A DNA stretch of 34,716 bases from Schoenoplectus triqueter (taxonomy: Eukaryota; Streptophyta; Magnoliopsida; Poales; Cyperaceae), in NCBI GenBank assembly GCA_964058805.1, contig CAXKVV010001423.1:1-34716 (forward strand). Direction: 5' to 3'. The position numbers and the translations under genes are program-made. Shown here piece by piece: positions 22,419 to 33,328 of this stretch (the stretch's first letter is position 1; each line of letters begins with the position of its first letter). The notes beneath the pieces were generated by a model that was not told the DNA's origin, made no database searches, and was given only the letters and a program-made list of their open reading frames with translations.

Positions 22419-22967
22419 TTATACCAGCTCTACTGATCTGGAGCTGTAGCCATACCTCGACCTCCGTATATTATCTTGCCTCTTTTTACACACAAGAACT
22501 CCCAACCCGACAAGTGCAGTTGCAGCAAACACACCTACCACAACTCCCGCTTTCTTCCCGCCGTCAAGACCTTTCTTCTCTGTATCCTCTAGCTCTCCCG
22601 CATCAATGGCACTAGCTTTGACCTCAGCATGCGATGGTGCTGGTACTGGTTCTGGTGCTGGTACTGGTTCTGGTGCTGGTACTGGTACTGGAACTTTTCC
22701 TGAAGAGGATAATGGAGAAGGAGCAGCCGCTTCTGACAAGTCATCACTGGAGGGAGATGAAGAGGGAGGAGATGAGAATGGAGAGGAGGAAGGAGGGGTC
22801 GAAACAGAGAGATCAGGGGAGGGGGCGTCAGTGTCCGAACTCGAGGAAGAGGAAGTCGGTGGGAAAGCAGGGGGAAGCGAGATCTGAGACTGAGACAGAG
22901 AGAGGTAAGGCAATGATAAGAGGAAAGTACCAAGGAGGAAGAGATGGAGAAACGGTGGCAACGCCAT
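22419..22967 (-). CDS. Arabinogalactan-like Ser/Pro-rich membrane protein
   Basis: A single exon encodes 182 residues. Residues 1-25 form a signal peptide (hydrophobic LFLLGTFLLSLPYLSLS). Residues 30-112 are Ser/Pro/Ala-rich with PAPEPVPAP repeats, substrate-like for prolyl hydroxylation and arabinogalactan glycosylation. Residues 139-160 (KKAGVVVGVFAATALVGLGV) form one transmembrane helix. A basic tail follows, KKRQDNIRRSRYGY, ending SRSVELV. The layout and the IRRSRYGY tail fit a small family of plant hydroxyproline-rich/AGP-like type I membrane proteins whose role is not established. The protein would face the wall with a short cytosolic tail. A TATA box lies about 45 bp upstream of the ATG. 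Repeat units of 18 bp encode the PAPEPV repeats (22635-22692), so length may vary between alleles. Opposite-strand frames here are shadows. Confidence 0.88.
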   Translation of the reverse strand: MALPPFLHLFLLGTFLLSLPYLSLSQSQISLPPAFPPTSSSSSSDTDAPSPDLSVSTPPSSSPFSSPPSSSPSSDDLSEAAAPSPLSSSGKVPVPVPAPEPVPAPEPVPAPSHAEVKASAIDAGELEDTEKKGLDGGKKAGVVVGVFAATALVGLGVLVCKKRQDNIRRSRYGYSSRSVELV

Positions 22968-23013
22968 TGCTGGAATTGTGAGGAGAAGAAGCGCAGATCT
23001 AGAGAGAGAGAAG

Positions 23014-23021
23014 TTTATATA
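23014..23021 (-). promoter_or_regulatory. TATA box of the AGP-like gene
   Basis: On the minus strand this reads TATATAAA within CCTCTATATAAACTT. It is 47-54 bp upstream of the ATG at 22967, placing transcription start within roughly 15-25 bp of the start codon, with a very short 5' leader. GA-rich sequence (GAGAGAGAG on the plus strand) lies between. Confidence 0.6.
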
Positions 23022-23064
23022 GAGGGAAACAGCTGGCGCTTGGCGGTGGGGCCAGAGAGATAGT

Positions 23065-23097
23065 GTAAAAATAAAAATAAAAATAAAAATAAAAAAG
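23065..23097. repeat. (AAAAT)n microsatellite
   Basis: About five to six tandem AAAAT/AAATA units occur upstream of the AGP-like promoter. Surrounding sequence from 23100 to 24570 is AT-rich with no exon seen. Confidence 0.8.
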
Positions 23098-23099
23098 TC

Positions 23100-24570
23100 G
23101 GTGACAGTTGAAAACTGAGAACTGAGAAGACGCGGCGTGTTAAATTTTTGGGTTGCTTTTTGGTTGGTGACTTGGTGTTAATTAAGTAAAGAACACTTGA
23201 ATGAGCTGCTTTTTCGTTTTCTTTTAAGTTTGAAAATTGAAACTTTCAATTATTCTTCTTATTATTCGATATTTGAATCCGATATATGCTATGGCACATG
23301 AAATGTCAGCGATGTTAATTCACTGCTACGCTACATAATTCAGGGCTCACTCAAATAGAAACTAAACAAGTATTTTTTTTCTTTTTTTAGTAAATTAAAC
23401 AATTACTTGAAGTTGAAGAAATAAAAAAAATAGTTGTCTACAAAAGAGAATGACAAACCACCACCTTTTGTACACACTAAAAATATTAATTCTTAGTATT
23501 ATCTGAATTTAGAATTTTTTTAATGGAAAGCAGGATCATTCTGATAGTTCTTTTTTGTAATATTCACTGTGGTATGGACTTTTCTTTCAAATAGAGATAT
23601 ATAAGTATGATTTTATCTCTAAAATTGGATTGCACAAAAATAATATAGTTAAGAAGAAGGGACATTAAATGCTAGTGAAAATTGAAAATAAATTAATTAA
23701 TTGTTGCTTAACTTGGCATAAGTTGAATAGTATTTTTATACTTATGCATTTTTAGTACGAGACTCTAATGTATTTCTTATAAATATATATTTTTTGTTTT
23801 TAGAAAGAATGAAAAGAAAGTTCATAACAAAACCGAGACATGTAAGTATAGGATTATTTCATATAATATAATTAATTTAAACGATCCAACCCCAATAATG
23901 AAAACCTCTAAATTGTAACAAGACTTTTTGAACCTCTACCACTGAATTGTATCAATTTAAGGCAAAAATAAATTTATTCTCAAGCAATCTGCTACTTGCC
24001 TGCTTGTGGGTGCAAAACGGAGCTACTTCTATCGGATTGGGAAAATTAATTAAGAATAGAGAGGACAATTGACTTGACGCTAAATTAGATTTTGTCCCTT
24101 GAATTGGGAAAATTTGAGGAATTGACTTCACCATTTATTTTATCAATTAATTTAGGATCTCGTGCTCCCAGAAAGCAATAGATCTGTATTCGGTATTCTC
24201 GGTGTCTTATTTCAAAATTTAAAGAAAAAAAAAGTGAGTCAGGATTCTGATTACTTAATTAAAAGATCCACACCATAAGAGCCATGATCGATAACTCCTG
24301 ATTCTTTGTTGCAACATCCCATGTGAGATCATGTAACAAGCACTGATGGATCGGCGCCCACAGGGACGGAACTAGGGGTGAAAAAAAAGTTGAAAATTAT
24401 AGTATATTTTGAGAAGTTCTATCTATTAAGCATTCTAATATTTATATCTAATATTCAATATAATATTTGACACTTCTAAATTGAAATTTTAGTTCCGTCT
24501 CTGAGGACCTGCAAAGAGAAGAGAAGAGAACTTTTCTACAGCACTTTAAAAATATTTTTCATATTTTTTT
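23100..24570. other. AT-rich intergenic, no gene seen
   Basis: No frame with a recognisable domain on either strand. The only frame listed-length (23952-24134, minus) lacks any family signature. Confidence 0.45.
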
Positions 24571-24573
24571 TCT

Positions 24574-24784
24574 GACAAATGGGCTTCATGTGCCACTATA
24601 TTTGTGATCGTACCATCCTTATCAATGGCATTGAATGTCGCAGTTGCAGTAGTCAATCTCTCTACGCGCATTACAGTAGTCACAATCTCTGCATGAATCA
24701 ACATACGTACCTACTCCCACATGGTCGCCTACTTTAAATGGCGTCACATCAGATCCAACTGCAGTGACTACAGCAATTTCATGC
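24574..24784 (-). pseudogene. CAD-like / mannitol-dehydrogenase-type exon remnant
   Basis: An exon begins at 24784 directly after a TTCTTCTTCTAG acceptor. The minus-strand translation reads [20 protein letters not shown], then [18 protein letters not shown], and after a change of frame [11 protein letters not shown] and VAHEAHLS. This is the medium-chain Zn alcohol dehydrogenase segment of plant CAD-like enzymes, with the GHE zinc-ligand motif and three Cys of the structural zinc loop. Damage: one Gly of IAGVV is missing, the run after DYCN is scrambled with the fourth Cys lost, and about seven codons between GTIT and the IVAHE segment are deleted. No other exons were found nearby, so this is an isolated dead fragment. 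Confidence 0.85.
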
Positions 24785-25289
24785 CTAGAAGAAGAAATCA
24801 TACGAGGAAGACCTATCTCATTATCTTGAGTTAAGAAAAACGAATACTGGTGACGACCGCATGCAGTAGAACAAGCTAAATGCAATCGACTATAAATTTT
24901 ATATTCATGTATTAGCCTGACATGTATATAGTGTATACTTCTCACGGATTAGCCTTTAGCGGCTCTTTGATTTTATTCCCTTTGTGTCAGCAAGAATTAT
25001 ACCATATTTCATCAGGAAAGAAAAAAAGATCAAAATAAGCACAAAAGTAAAGGAATACATACCCAGGCACCACAGGGTACTTGGAATCGCCAAACTTATT
25101 TCGGGTCCAGACAACAATATAATATCTTCAGTGATACATCATCGCTGCGGGGTTCCCCTGTTTGTTTCAATTTCGCACATTGAATGCTATACATAATAAT
25201 ATGCAAAATCACCCAAATTTTAGTACTTAAAAAGGGAGAAAAGAAAGAAAAAATAGCAATATGAAATGAGAGACCTGTCAAGCATGGTT

Positions 25290-25460
25290 TGCAAAATCGG
25301 CCGATTCTGAGTTGACTCGGCCGAGTCAGATCAAAATCGGTCGGTGCCGAGTCGAGTTTGTCGAATTTTATGACTGGTCATTTTTTTTAAAAGAAAATCA
25401 CTAGAATCGTCCGAATTGGCCGAGTCAAGGTCAAGTCAACCGATTTCAAGTCTGAGACTG
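25290..25460. mobile_element. Degenerate hAT-type MITE with TCGGCCGAGTC repeats
   Basis: Left portion TTTGCAAAATCGGCCG, then GACTCGGCCGAGTC and GTCGAGTTTGTCG; right portion GGCCGAGTCAAGG and CAACCGATTTCAAGTC. CAAAATCGG and its partner CCGATTTCAA form short inverted ends. This composition is typical of small non-autonomous hAT elements. No target duplication was identified, so the borders are approximate. Confidence 0.45.
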
Positions 25461-27264
25461 CGATAGGAATGAACTCTAAAACTGAGGAATGGTTGTAGTG
25501 ATTGAGTGAAAACTTAAAGGTTCAATTTATAAAAAAAATAATTATTCAATTCTATTGATATTTAACCGGTTGTTGATGTATTAATTTGCAAATATCATCT
25601 TTATAATGTTTATAATATTAAGAACAATTTTATATGTTATATAATTGACAAATTTGTTTCTCTTAATTGATTGCCGTTTTTTTTATTTATCTACAAGCAG
25701 AAAAATTAGAATTAAAAGCTTAAGTAAGTTTTCATCATTTTATCATCTAAAGAGCATCTATAAACTTTGATTCAGAAGATACTCAATAGATACTGACAAA
25801 AAATTGAAAAAATAAGTTTTTTGATTCAGAAGGCACTCAATAGATACAGCAGGAACACTCGAATCATCTTCAGTTTTTGTCGAGTAGAAAATTTTCTTTG
25901 AATTTCCAATATGTGAACATGGCAGTTTGAGCATCGATCCTACGTCCCGGCATCCATTTCAATAATAACTTCATGTGTGTTTTGCTGTTCAATCCACTGA
26001 TTCCTGCCTCCTGTTCGAATTTTTAATTAGAATTGCAGTGATGGGTAACTACACAGAAATAGGTAAGTTTTGCATGTTATGCTTACAGAATTTAAATGTC
26101 TTGAATATCAAATGCATGATTCAAAATATCAATAACAACAGGTAACATTTTTAACAACAACAGACCGTAAATCAGAAACCCAGTGATAAACATCTTCAGG
26201 TCAAGGACAGGGTAAATCAACACCTCAGTGAAAGGGAGATATTCTAAATTTAATTTATGTGACATCCTAGAAATAAATGAATCGGATTAGGGATAATTAA
26301 TCCCGCCACATACGCATGACGAGACGTGCATATGGAAAGCTAAATGAATAAAATAAGATAAATTTTAGAATAAACAAAATAATAATAATAATACAAAATA
26401 ATAACAGTCCAGAATATACAGCAAGGTACAACGTCCGACACCGACGGGGCTAACTCCATCGGAATGGGTAGCAAAAATCTCTCAAATAAAACCCAAAGAA
26501 AGAAATAAAAACCCGATACCCGATAAGTCCTAATCATCTACCTGTCTCACTGTGCTGATGCAGGGAAACACCTCTAATATTACACAAGACTGCACCTAGC
26601 ACTCTCATCAAAAATCAATCCCGCACCTGTAAACCTGAATTCCAGAACCACCGTGGGAAACGTGAGTAATTTTAAAAATTACTCAGTACGAATTTAGATC
26701 CAGTCTTAAGATTTGATCTTCTTTTCTAGACTGGACCTAAATACCGATATGACTTTCTAAATGCAATAATCATCTATTTATAAGTAAAATTATAGTTAAT
26801 GTATCTCTTTAACAATTCACTATAATGCGATGACATGCAATGAGAAATAAATCTGAGACATAAAAATTTATGGATAATAATAATATAATATATATATATA
26901 AGGTACGAGATTTAAAACAACCGTATATATATAACCCAGTTGCAGATCATCAGTCCATCCACAAACGGGCACGTGGTCGGGCCCTGAACTTGTGACTTAC
27001 CCGAGCGGGCATGTATTCAAGCCTAACTTACAAAATTAGGATTTTCGAGTAAGCGGGCGTCAATACCCTGGGAAAATTCGACCTCCCGGAACGATAACAC
27101 TCTAGGAGAATGACGGCTAAAAGTATGTACTCGGTATTCTGAATCTGATGATCCACCTCACAGAATAATAATAATATAATAAACAAAGGGGATTAAGAAG
27201 TTATGCTTTCAGTTGTCATATCGTCAAAAGGATATAACTACCGGTGAATTGACAAATCGAAAAT

Positions 27265-27435
27265 AAATGAGAGCCTATACTGTACCAATCAAGGGTCAGA
27301 GGAACGCATCCCGTAAAAATAACAAAACGGAGTATATACAAATGGGAGCATGCACTGTACCCACTAAGGCCAGAGAACCACATCCCGACTTTCTCTGTAC
27401 CAACTAGGGGCCAAAGGAGAAACCTCTTCGGACAT
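27265..27435 (+). repeat. Three degenerate copies of a CTGTACC...GGCCA motif
   Basis: CTGTACCAATCAAGGGTCAG (27281), CTGTACCCACTAAGGCCAGA (27355) and CTGTACCAACTAGGGGCCAA (27394) recur within 130 bp. The first two are followed by (C/A)CATCCCG. They lie inside the retroelement-like block. Confidence 0.65.
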
Positions 27436-30410
27436 ATCAAGATCCTAAATAAACCGGATAAATAAAATAATATAATATCTTAGTGTAGATTACAGTCTCG
27501 AATATGGCCGCCCACACTAAATACTGAAAAATATGGTGTCCTAATCGCTCAACTTTCGATTTAAAAATCAAATCAATTTAAGAATAATAAGAATATAATA
27601 TTGATAAAAAAACACTCTGACACAGCCGAACCCGCCAAATGACGGGGTCGGTGGACAATCCGACAGGCAAAGATGCGCAATACATATACAAACTGGTGGG
27701 TTCCACGGGCCTATGGGTCACCGTATGTAACCACAACGGTCTGGTTATATAAGGCAACCTCATACTGAGAATTATCTGGCCCGCCTCTCAGCACTTTCTC
27801 ATGCACTTAATGCATGATTAACTATCCAACTTAACAGATAATTTATGGCAAAAAGAGTATTACTCTATTAATTATAATCTACAACTTTAATTATTTAATT
27901 TTAATAATCATAATCCTAGATTATTTCTCGAGTCCTACTATGATCCTATCTACATGCGATGTGACATGATATGACATGCGAATGCGAGTAGATCTCAAAT
28001 ACGCTAGTCAATTTACCGGATGCATATGACAGGTCAGATTAAGTCTCTAAATAGTGGTTGGTCAGAGAGAAAAATATCACAGTTCAATTATTTGAAAAAT
28101 AATTTTATTTTCGGTTTGGATTCCTAATTCTGAAGAAAGAAAAGTAAATCCTAGGAAACCGAACCTAGGAATAATTCGATCAAGTCGATAGCGTCAAATT
28201 GCTTAGTCTCCGGTGACGCTCGTGACTCGTCAGTAGTCTCATCTTGAGTGTACTCGTTTGTCGGCTCGTCAAGATAAATTTCAAGAACTTATGAAGTCAA
28301 AATAGGTTAAATTGGAGAGTATCCTATTCACGTTTGGTCTGGTTAGGTCAGGGTATACCAGACTCTGAATCATGATTATTATTATTTAGTGTTTGTGTTT
28401 TGAGGTTATATTTATTTCGATTAATGTAACTAATTTAATTTATTTAGATTAATTAAGTTAGCTCACTTAATTAATTTAATTATAATTAGGATAATTAATT
28501 ATTTAGAACTAGAGAAATTAATATATATATATATATATATATTAACATTATTTCATTATTAAATAGAGAAATTGATTAATAGGTATTTATATCATATTAT
28601 TTAATTATATCTCATTTCATATATTAATATTATTTTCATTAATTAGAAAAATATATTATATAAAATTAAAATAAAAAATTAAAATTAAAATAAAGGAAAA
28701 AAAATTCAATTAAACTTAATTTAATTAATGTTTTTATTTAATTTAAACTGTGTTGGTGTTTTAATTATGTTTGGGATCATAGACTGCCTCTGAAACCACT
28801 GTATCTGTTCGGATTATTCGTTATTGAGGTAGATCATGTAATCATCTCTCATATTTTATTATAAGTATAAATCAATTTATTAGTTGCACACGTTTTTAAT
28901 TTACGGCACTTGTCAATTAGTCAATTCATACTTTCAACTCGCTTATACCTTTCGGCCCATTTAACTTGATCAATTTATTTTCTGACTATTCTTATAATTT
29001 CAATTGTACATAAAGGTTAAATTTTGCGCATATTACCATCCGAGAGGTGCTATTATCACAAATTCATTTAGGCCCCTTAATTTTATCATATTTCATAATT
29101 TGACCCTTAACTTATACGGACTTTACAAATCATCCCTCATATTTATTATATTTTGCAATTCAGTCCCTGACAAGGGATACACCATACCAACATAATTATA
29201 CTGGAATTCAGCCACAAAATAGTCAATCGGGCAGTATAGAACCCAACCCAGGGGAATCAAGCATCAAAGCAATGATATTGATCAGTAAGGCACAAAACCA
29301 ACAATTACGAAAATAACCAGGAGATATAGGTACATCCAGCAAAATTGATCGGGTTCAGGCCTTTGCCTCACCGGTACTAGTCAGTACCCATGTACCAAAG
29401 GGGGATTCACAACCAGTTAAGTAAGAAGAGGCAACAACACTAGTTGTTTAAGAAGAAGGCAACAAACAAGCAAAATCGCACAAGTAACAATTTATAGGCT
29501 GCATGGATCGGCCGGCGCATGGCCCACACGGCTGGAAAAGAAAGGGATGGATATTACCAATTTTCAACGCAAGGCAGCACATAAAAGGTGAGTGAGGTGT
29601 AAGAGGCGCCAAGGGAGTGGAGGCTCGGTCCAGCCCGTCGTGGGGTGAATCGGCTTTTGTCGAGGCAATGCCTCGTCACCTTGCTGGCGTTAGAGGAACC
29701 GTAGTCTTGCAAAGCACCGGTGATGAGGCTTGAGGGTGGAGGCGAACCAGGTAGACCTAATCGAGAGAGGAGCGAGCTTATCGTGCGAGGGCAGTGAGGG
29801 TGAGTGGAAATTCATGAGTGAGGGAGAGCGACTGAGAGGGTTTGTGTGAGAGAGGGGATGGGTCTCGGTGTCGTGCCCAAAGTAGAGAGACCAGAGGGAG
29901 AGGGTGAGGTTTCCGCGAAAAAGAGTAGAGAGAGGGGGCCGGCGTCGCTAGGGAACAGGAAGAGAGGGTGGTGATTGAGAGAAAGGCAAAAGGGAAATAG
30001 GGGCTCAGGCGTAAGGGGAAGAAAAATGAAAGAAAAGGGAGAAAGGGGACAGGTCAAGGGGGATGAGAGAGAGGGAAATGATAGAAAAGAAAGAAAAGAA
30101 AGAAAGAAAAGAAGAGAGACATAATTTGTCTTTGGGATCAGTTCGGATTTTCTGTGATCGAAATCGTGTGGTTATTTGCGTGTCAATTAGAATCTCAATT
30201 TAATTTAATAGTTTATTTATTTTAATAATGATTCGTTTATCAGAGTTTGTCGAAACAAATCGATTTATATTCTTTAAATTAAACCGTTAATTTAGATTTC
30301 ATTAATTCATAAGTTTTTCTTTTAAGAAATTTTAATATTATTGCTGTTATCATCATCATTATGTTTATTATTAGTGTTGTTAATTATTTCATTAAATTTT
30401 AATACATTAC

Positions 30411-30417
30411 ATTATTA

Positions 30418-30468
<51 letters not shown>

Positions 30469-30492
30469 TATTATTATTATTATTATATTATT
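30411..30492. repeat. (ATT)n microsatellite
   Basis: About 25 trinucleotide units, interrupted twice by TATATT. They lie near the right end of the retroelement-like block. Confidence 0.9.
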
Positions 30493-31776
30493 CTGTTTTA
30501 AGATACGAGTTTGTCTTTAATATTTTAGATTTCGTTATAAATATTATTCCTTTAATTTTAATTAGATCAAAATATTTTGTGTTCGTTATTAAATTTGATA
30601 TTACTGAATTTATATTTTTATAGCTTTTTGATTTGATCCTTGGGTTTTGTTATTTGATATCTAATCTCATTTATCTTTATTTATCCATTTATCTATTTAT
30701 TTTATTAATTATGTATATTCTCTTAAATTATTCATAATTTATTTTAATTCATTTTAATTATAATTATTACTTAATTAAATTTTATGATTTAACAATTTAA
30801 GTCTCGAGTCATGATATAGATGCATAAATACATGCATAGAAATGCTACGGATTGCAACATCAATTGGTATGCATCCACAGGCAATTCATGTCATTTGTTG
30901 TTAGTTTTAATTATCTTTGGACCCAAAGCGATGAATACTTACAGATAGACAAAATGAAGGTCAGTTCAGCAACAACACCCAAATAAGATCAAACTGAAGA
31001 ATCAAACAGAAAGAAACAAAAAGAAGAAGCTACTTCAACCCAAAAGTGTTGCTCAGTTTGTGGGAACATTTCTTCTTGATCAAAATTAAACAGAAATATT
31101 GGTATTACTCGGAATTTCGGAGCATACTAGACATTTTTATAGATACCAGTTGGCATTAGTTGAAGATCCCTCCTATCCTCTTTGTTCGTTTAACTTATTC
31201 ATTAGGATTATTATCAAAGCAGTAAGCGTGCATTAATGAACAATAAAATTTCTGCTTAACTACCCTGTCTTAATTCTTATAAGAAATTGACATTATAACA
31301 TTATCATATGAGATACAGTGAAGCTATTGGAAAAAGTTAAACAAAGATAAAATTTCGAGTAACATACAGAGCTACTTTAACCAAAAGTTGGAATTAGTTA
31401 GAGCCTTAGAGGACACTGAAATCAGAAAAGGGCAAAAAAAAAAACCATCTGAACCCCCTGATCATATCTGATTTCAGTCATTAAGCTACCTGAAAAAACA
31501 TTCTCCCATCCGCAAATCAAAATTTCTGGTAAATATCAGAATGAAACTTAAATATGGAAGTACCTTGACACGGTTCCAGGTGTCAGAGACGGTGAGGGGA
31601 CCGTGATCCTTAACGATCTGCAAAAGGCCTTTGGAGATCTCAACCGCCTCCTCTTTCGGCCTTAAGGTGTATCCGCCTCACATCCTCCGCTCTCTTCCGA
31701 GAGAAATGTCTCACGGCAGTTGCCATCCATCGTCCGACGCCACCGCCACCGTTTTAAAATCATGGTTTGGTCTTAC

Positions 31777-32103
31777 CATTGTTTTAAAATGCGCCCGCAC
31801 GTCCGCATATGCGGTCCGTTTATGTTTATGCGGTGCAATATCGCATACATAAGAATATGCATTCGTATATTCAACAATGCGCATTATTTTTTTAAATATT
31901 TATTATATTAAGTCTATAAAATTAATTATATTATATTTTATATTTTATATTAAAAAAATTCAAAAATATGTGATCGATTCAAATATTGTAAGAATTTTTA
32001 GAATATATATCCGTATACCGAACCGCATATGCACCCGCATGTCGCATATGTATTATACAGTAGTCAACTGCATACATATTGAAATCTGCATTTTAAAACA
32101 TTG
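31777..32103. mobile_element. hAT-type MITE with CGCATATGCG motifs, exact TSD
   Basis: An exact 8-bp duplication, GGTCTTAC, lies at 31769-31776 and 32104-32111. The left end is CATTGTTTTAAAATGCG. The right end on the minus strand is CAATGTTTTAAAATGCAG. Subterminal GCATATG(C) motifs cluster at both ends (31807-31865, 32020-32085) around an AT-rich centre. It is 327 bp long, with no coding capacity. It is 51 bp upstream of the ATG of the minus-strand gene at 25758-31726, so it interrupts its promoter or 5' leader. Confidence 0.88.
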
Positions 32104-32111
32104 GGTCTTAC

Positions 32112-32690
32112 TACGATAGCCGAACTCACATCACTCCGCAGGTGCAGTTTTTTCTATCAATGGTTCTGATTTAACAGTAATAAATAACCGCGGGCATCAA
32201 AAATTTGTGTTTAGATTTCTACACAGCCTTATGATTTCCTTGAGTCGTCGTGATTTTCCTGTGAAAATCTCCATACGAAAATTCTCTGCAAAGAATACAG
32301 ACCCTACAGTAGCCTAGGAAGGGGGAGGGAGCTGAGCTGACGCGGGGTTTTAGCAAGGACCGAACTCGAGACGAAACGACATCCCCTGGAGAGCAAAAAA
32401 AAACTCTCCATGTGAAGTACTTTTGATCTGATCCATTCAATCAGAGATCAACGATTTTAATTTAATAATAATAAACTCTATGTGCATTAAAATTGTTATT
32501 TAAACTTCTTCACAACCGTTGTAATTAAAATGAACCGTTCTAATTAATTTTTGAAAAATCTTCACAGACAGAAGACTGTAGTAAGACTTTTTAAATTGGG
32601 CTTTCGGACCATTAGTTAAACGGGCCTCCGGATTTGTCATTGTTTGAATTCGGATCTAGTCGCCTCAACCTCAAGTCTGTTTACTGTCTC
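32112..32690. other. Intergenic, no gene seen
   Basis: The 73-codon minus frame at 32219-32440 has no recognisable family. No repeat border or RNA gene was seen. Confidence 0.4.
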
Positions 32691-32884
32691 GTCTTGTTGT
32701 TCCTCGAATGGATGTGGTGCAATAATGGCGAACTTCCTTTATTTTCCTTTTCATTGTAAGTTCTGCTGATGATCAATTAATCATGGCGATTGTTGCATCC
32801 ATCTCTGGCACCATTACATGCGCCATACCACGCCGTGTGAAGCGCAACAGGAGAAACTAACGACGCAATCCGATTGTGCAACCT

Positions 32885-33057
32885 ACATGGGTAGGTTCAG
32901 CACATTCATCTGGAATTGCTTGATTTCTGGGTAATACTGCATTGCGCTTGTATGAGGAGGCCATGGCATTGTCTCACCGGATGGAAGAAGATGGAGTTCC
33001 TCCTAACAGATTCACATTTCTTCAGAGTCATTAAAGATTGTGCTGGCATAGGGTTGG
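32885..33057 (+). pseudogene. PPR protein remnant
   Basis: The plus-strand reading includes STFIWNCLISG, then in another frame YEEAMALSHRMEEDGVPPNR and FTFL, and after a further shift RVIKDCAGIG. This is the typical repeat pattern of plant PLS/DYW pentatricopeptide proteins (WNxLIxGY, YEEALALYxxM, PDxFTFPxVLKACA), which edit or process organelle RNA. At least two frameshifts are present. Homology stops at about 33057, where a half-copy of a fold-back MITE begins. Nothing further downstream of the MITEs resembles the rest of a PPR gene. Confidence 0.75.
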
Positions 33058-33069
33058 TTTCTAAAATCG

Positions 33070-33290
33070 TTTTTAATTTTTGAAAATTATATATAAATAT
33101 TGAATATTTTATTATTATTTTTAGATCTGATTTTTAAAAATTAAAAAGAGTGATTTTGAAAACTTAAAACATCCCAAATTTTTTGTATCCGATAAGATTT
33201 TTATATGAGGAACTTAATGAGTATGATAAATTAAAATTTGAAGATCATTTGATATAATTTTAAAGCTAGAATCACGAAAAAATTCCGTAC
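33070..33290. mobile_element. Half-copy of fold-back MITE family A
   Basis: It shares the hairpin-loop phrase ATATTTTATTATTATTTTTAGA and the right arm (CCGATAAGATTTTTATATGA, TTAATGAGTATGATAAATTA, AGATCATTTGATAT) with the elements at 17497-17876 and 33329-33767. The left arm is missing. It starts where PPR homology ends. Confidence 0.7.
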
Positions 33291-33328
33291 TTCTAGACAT
33301 GTTAGTTTTATTTTATGTATATAGAGAG

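Larger units (their letters stand above)
26258..30859. mobile_element. LTR-retroelement-like block in an intron (solo LTR or LARD-like)
   Basis: The block starts TGTGACATCC and ends GGATTGCAACA, resembling the short inverted TG...CA ends of LTRs. The interior has features I associate with long plant Gypsy LTRs: phrases such as AATTTGACCCTTAACTTATA and TTGCAATTCAGTCCCTGA (29097-29170), a purine-rich strand at 29580-30118, and long ATT/TA runs. No gag, pol, primer binding site or second LTR copy was found, and the bases outside the ends (ATTTA and TCAAT) do not match. The exact borders are therefore uncertain. It lies wholly inside the intron of the minus-strand gene at 25758-31726. Minus-strand frames inside it (for example 29812-30057) are low-complexity shadows. 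Confidence 0.5.
25758..31726 (-). pseudogene. Small two-exon plant gene, frameshifted, intron expanded by retroelement
   Basis: Exon 1 (31564-31726, minus) begins with ATG and reads MATAVRHFSRKRAEDVRRIH. After a one-base frame change it reads LRPKEEAVEISKGLLQIVKD, HGPLTVSDTWNRVK, then a GT donor. Exon 2 (25758-26010) follows an AACAG acceptor in the same phase: EAGISGLNSKTHMKLLLKWM, then a frame change near 25930-25942, then MLKLPCSHIGNSKKIF and a stop at 25758-25760. The continuity across a 5.5-kb intron (RVK then EAGIS) and the strong protein-like character of both exons make this a real locus. I recognise the pattern as a conserved small plant protein but cannot name its function. Both exons have lengths of 3n+1, so two frameshifts are present. 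It is probably a pseudogene unless these are sequence errors. The intron holds a retroelement-like block at about 26258-30859. Confidence 0.75.

Noticed and set aside
22589..22981. Frames of 93-115 codons overlapping the AGP-like gene
   Set aside because: Repetitive VLVLVL or GAGTGSG translations are frame shadows of the Ser/Pro-rich coding sequence.
29812..30057. 81-codon minus-strand frame rich in Pro, Leu and Ser
   Set aside because: It is the complement of a purine-rich stretch inside the retroelement-like block and has no domain.
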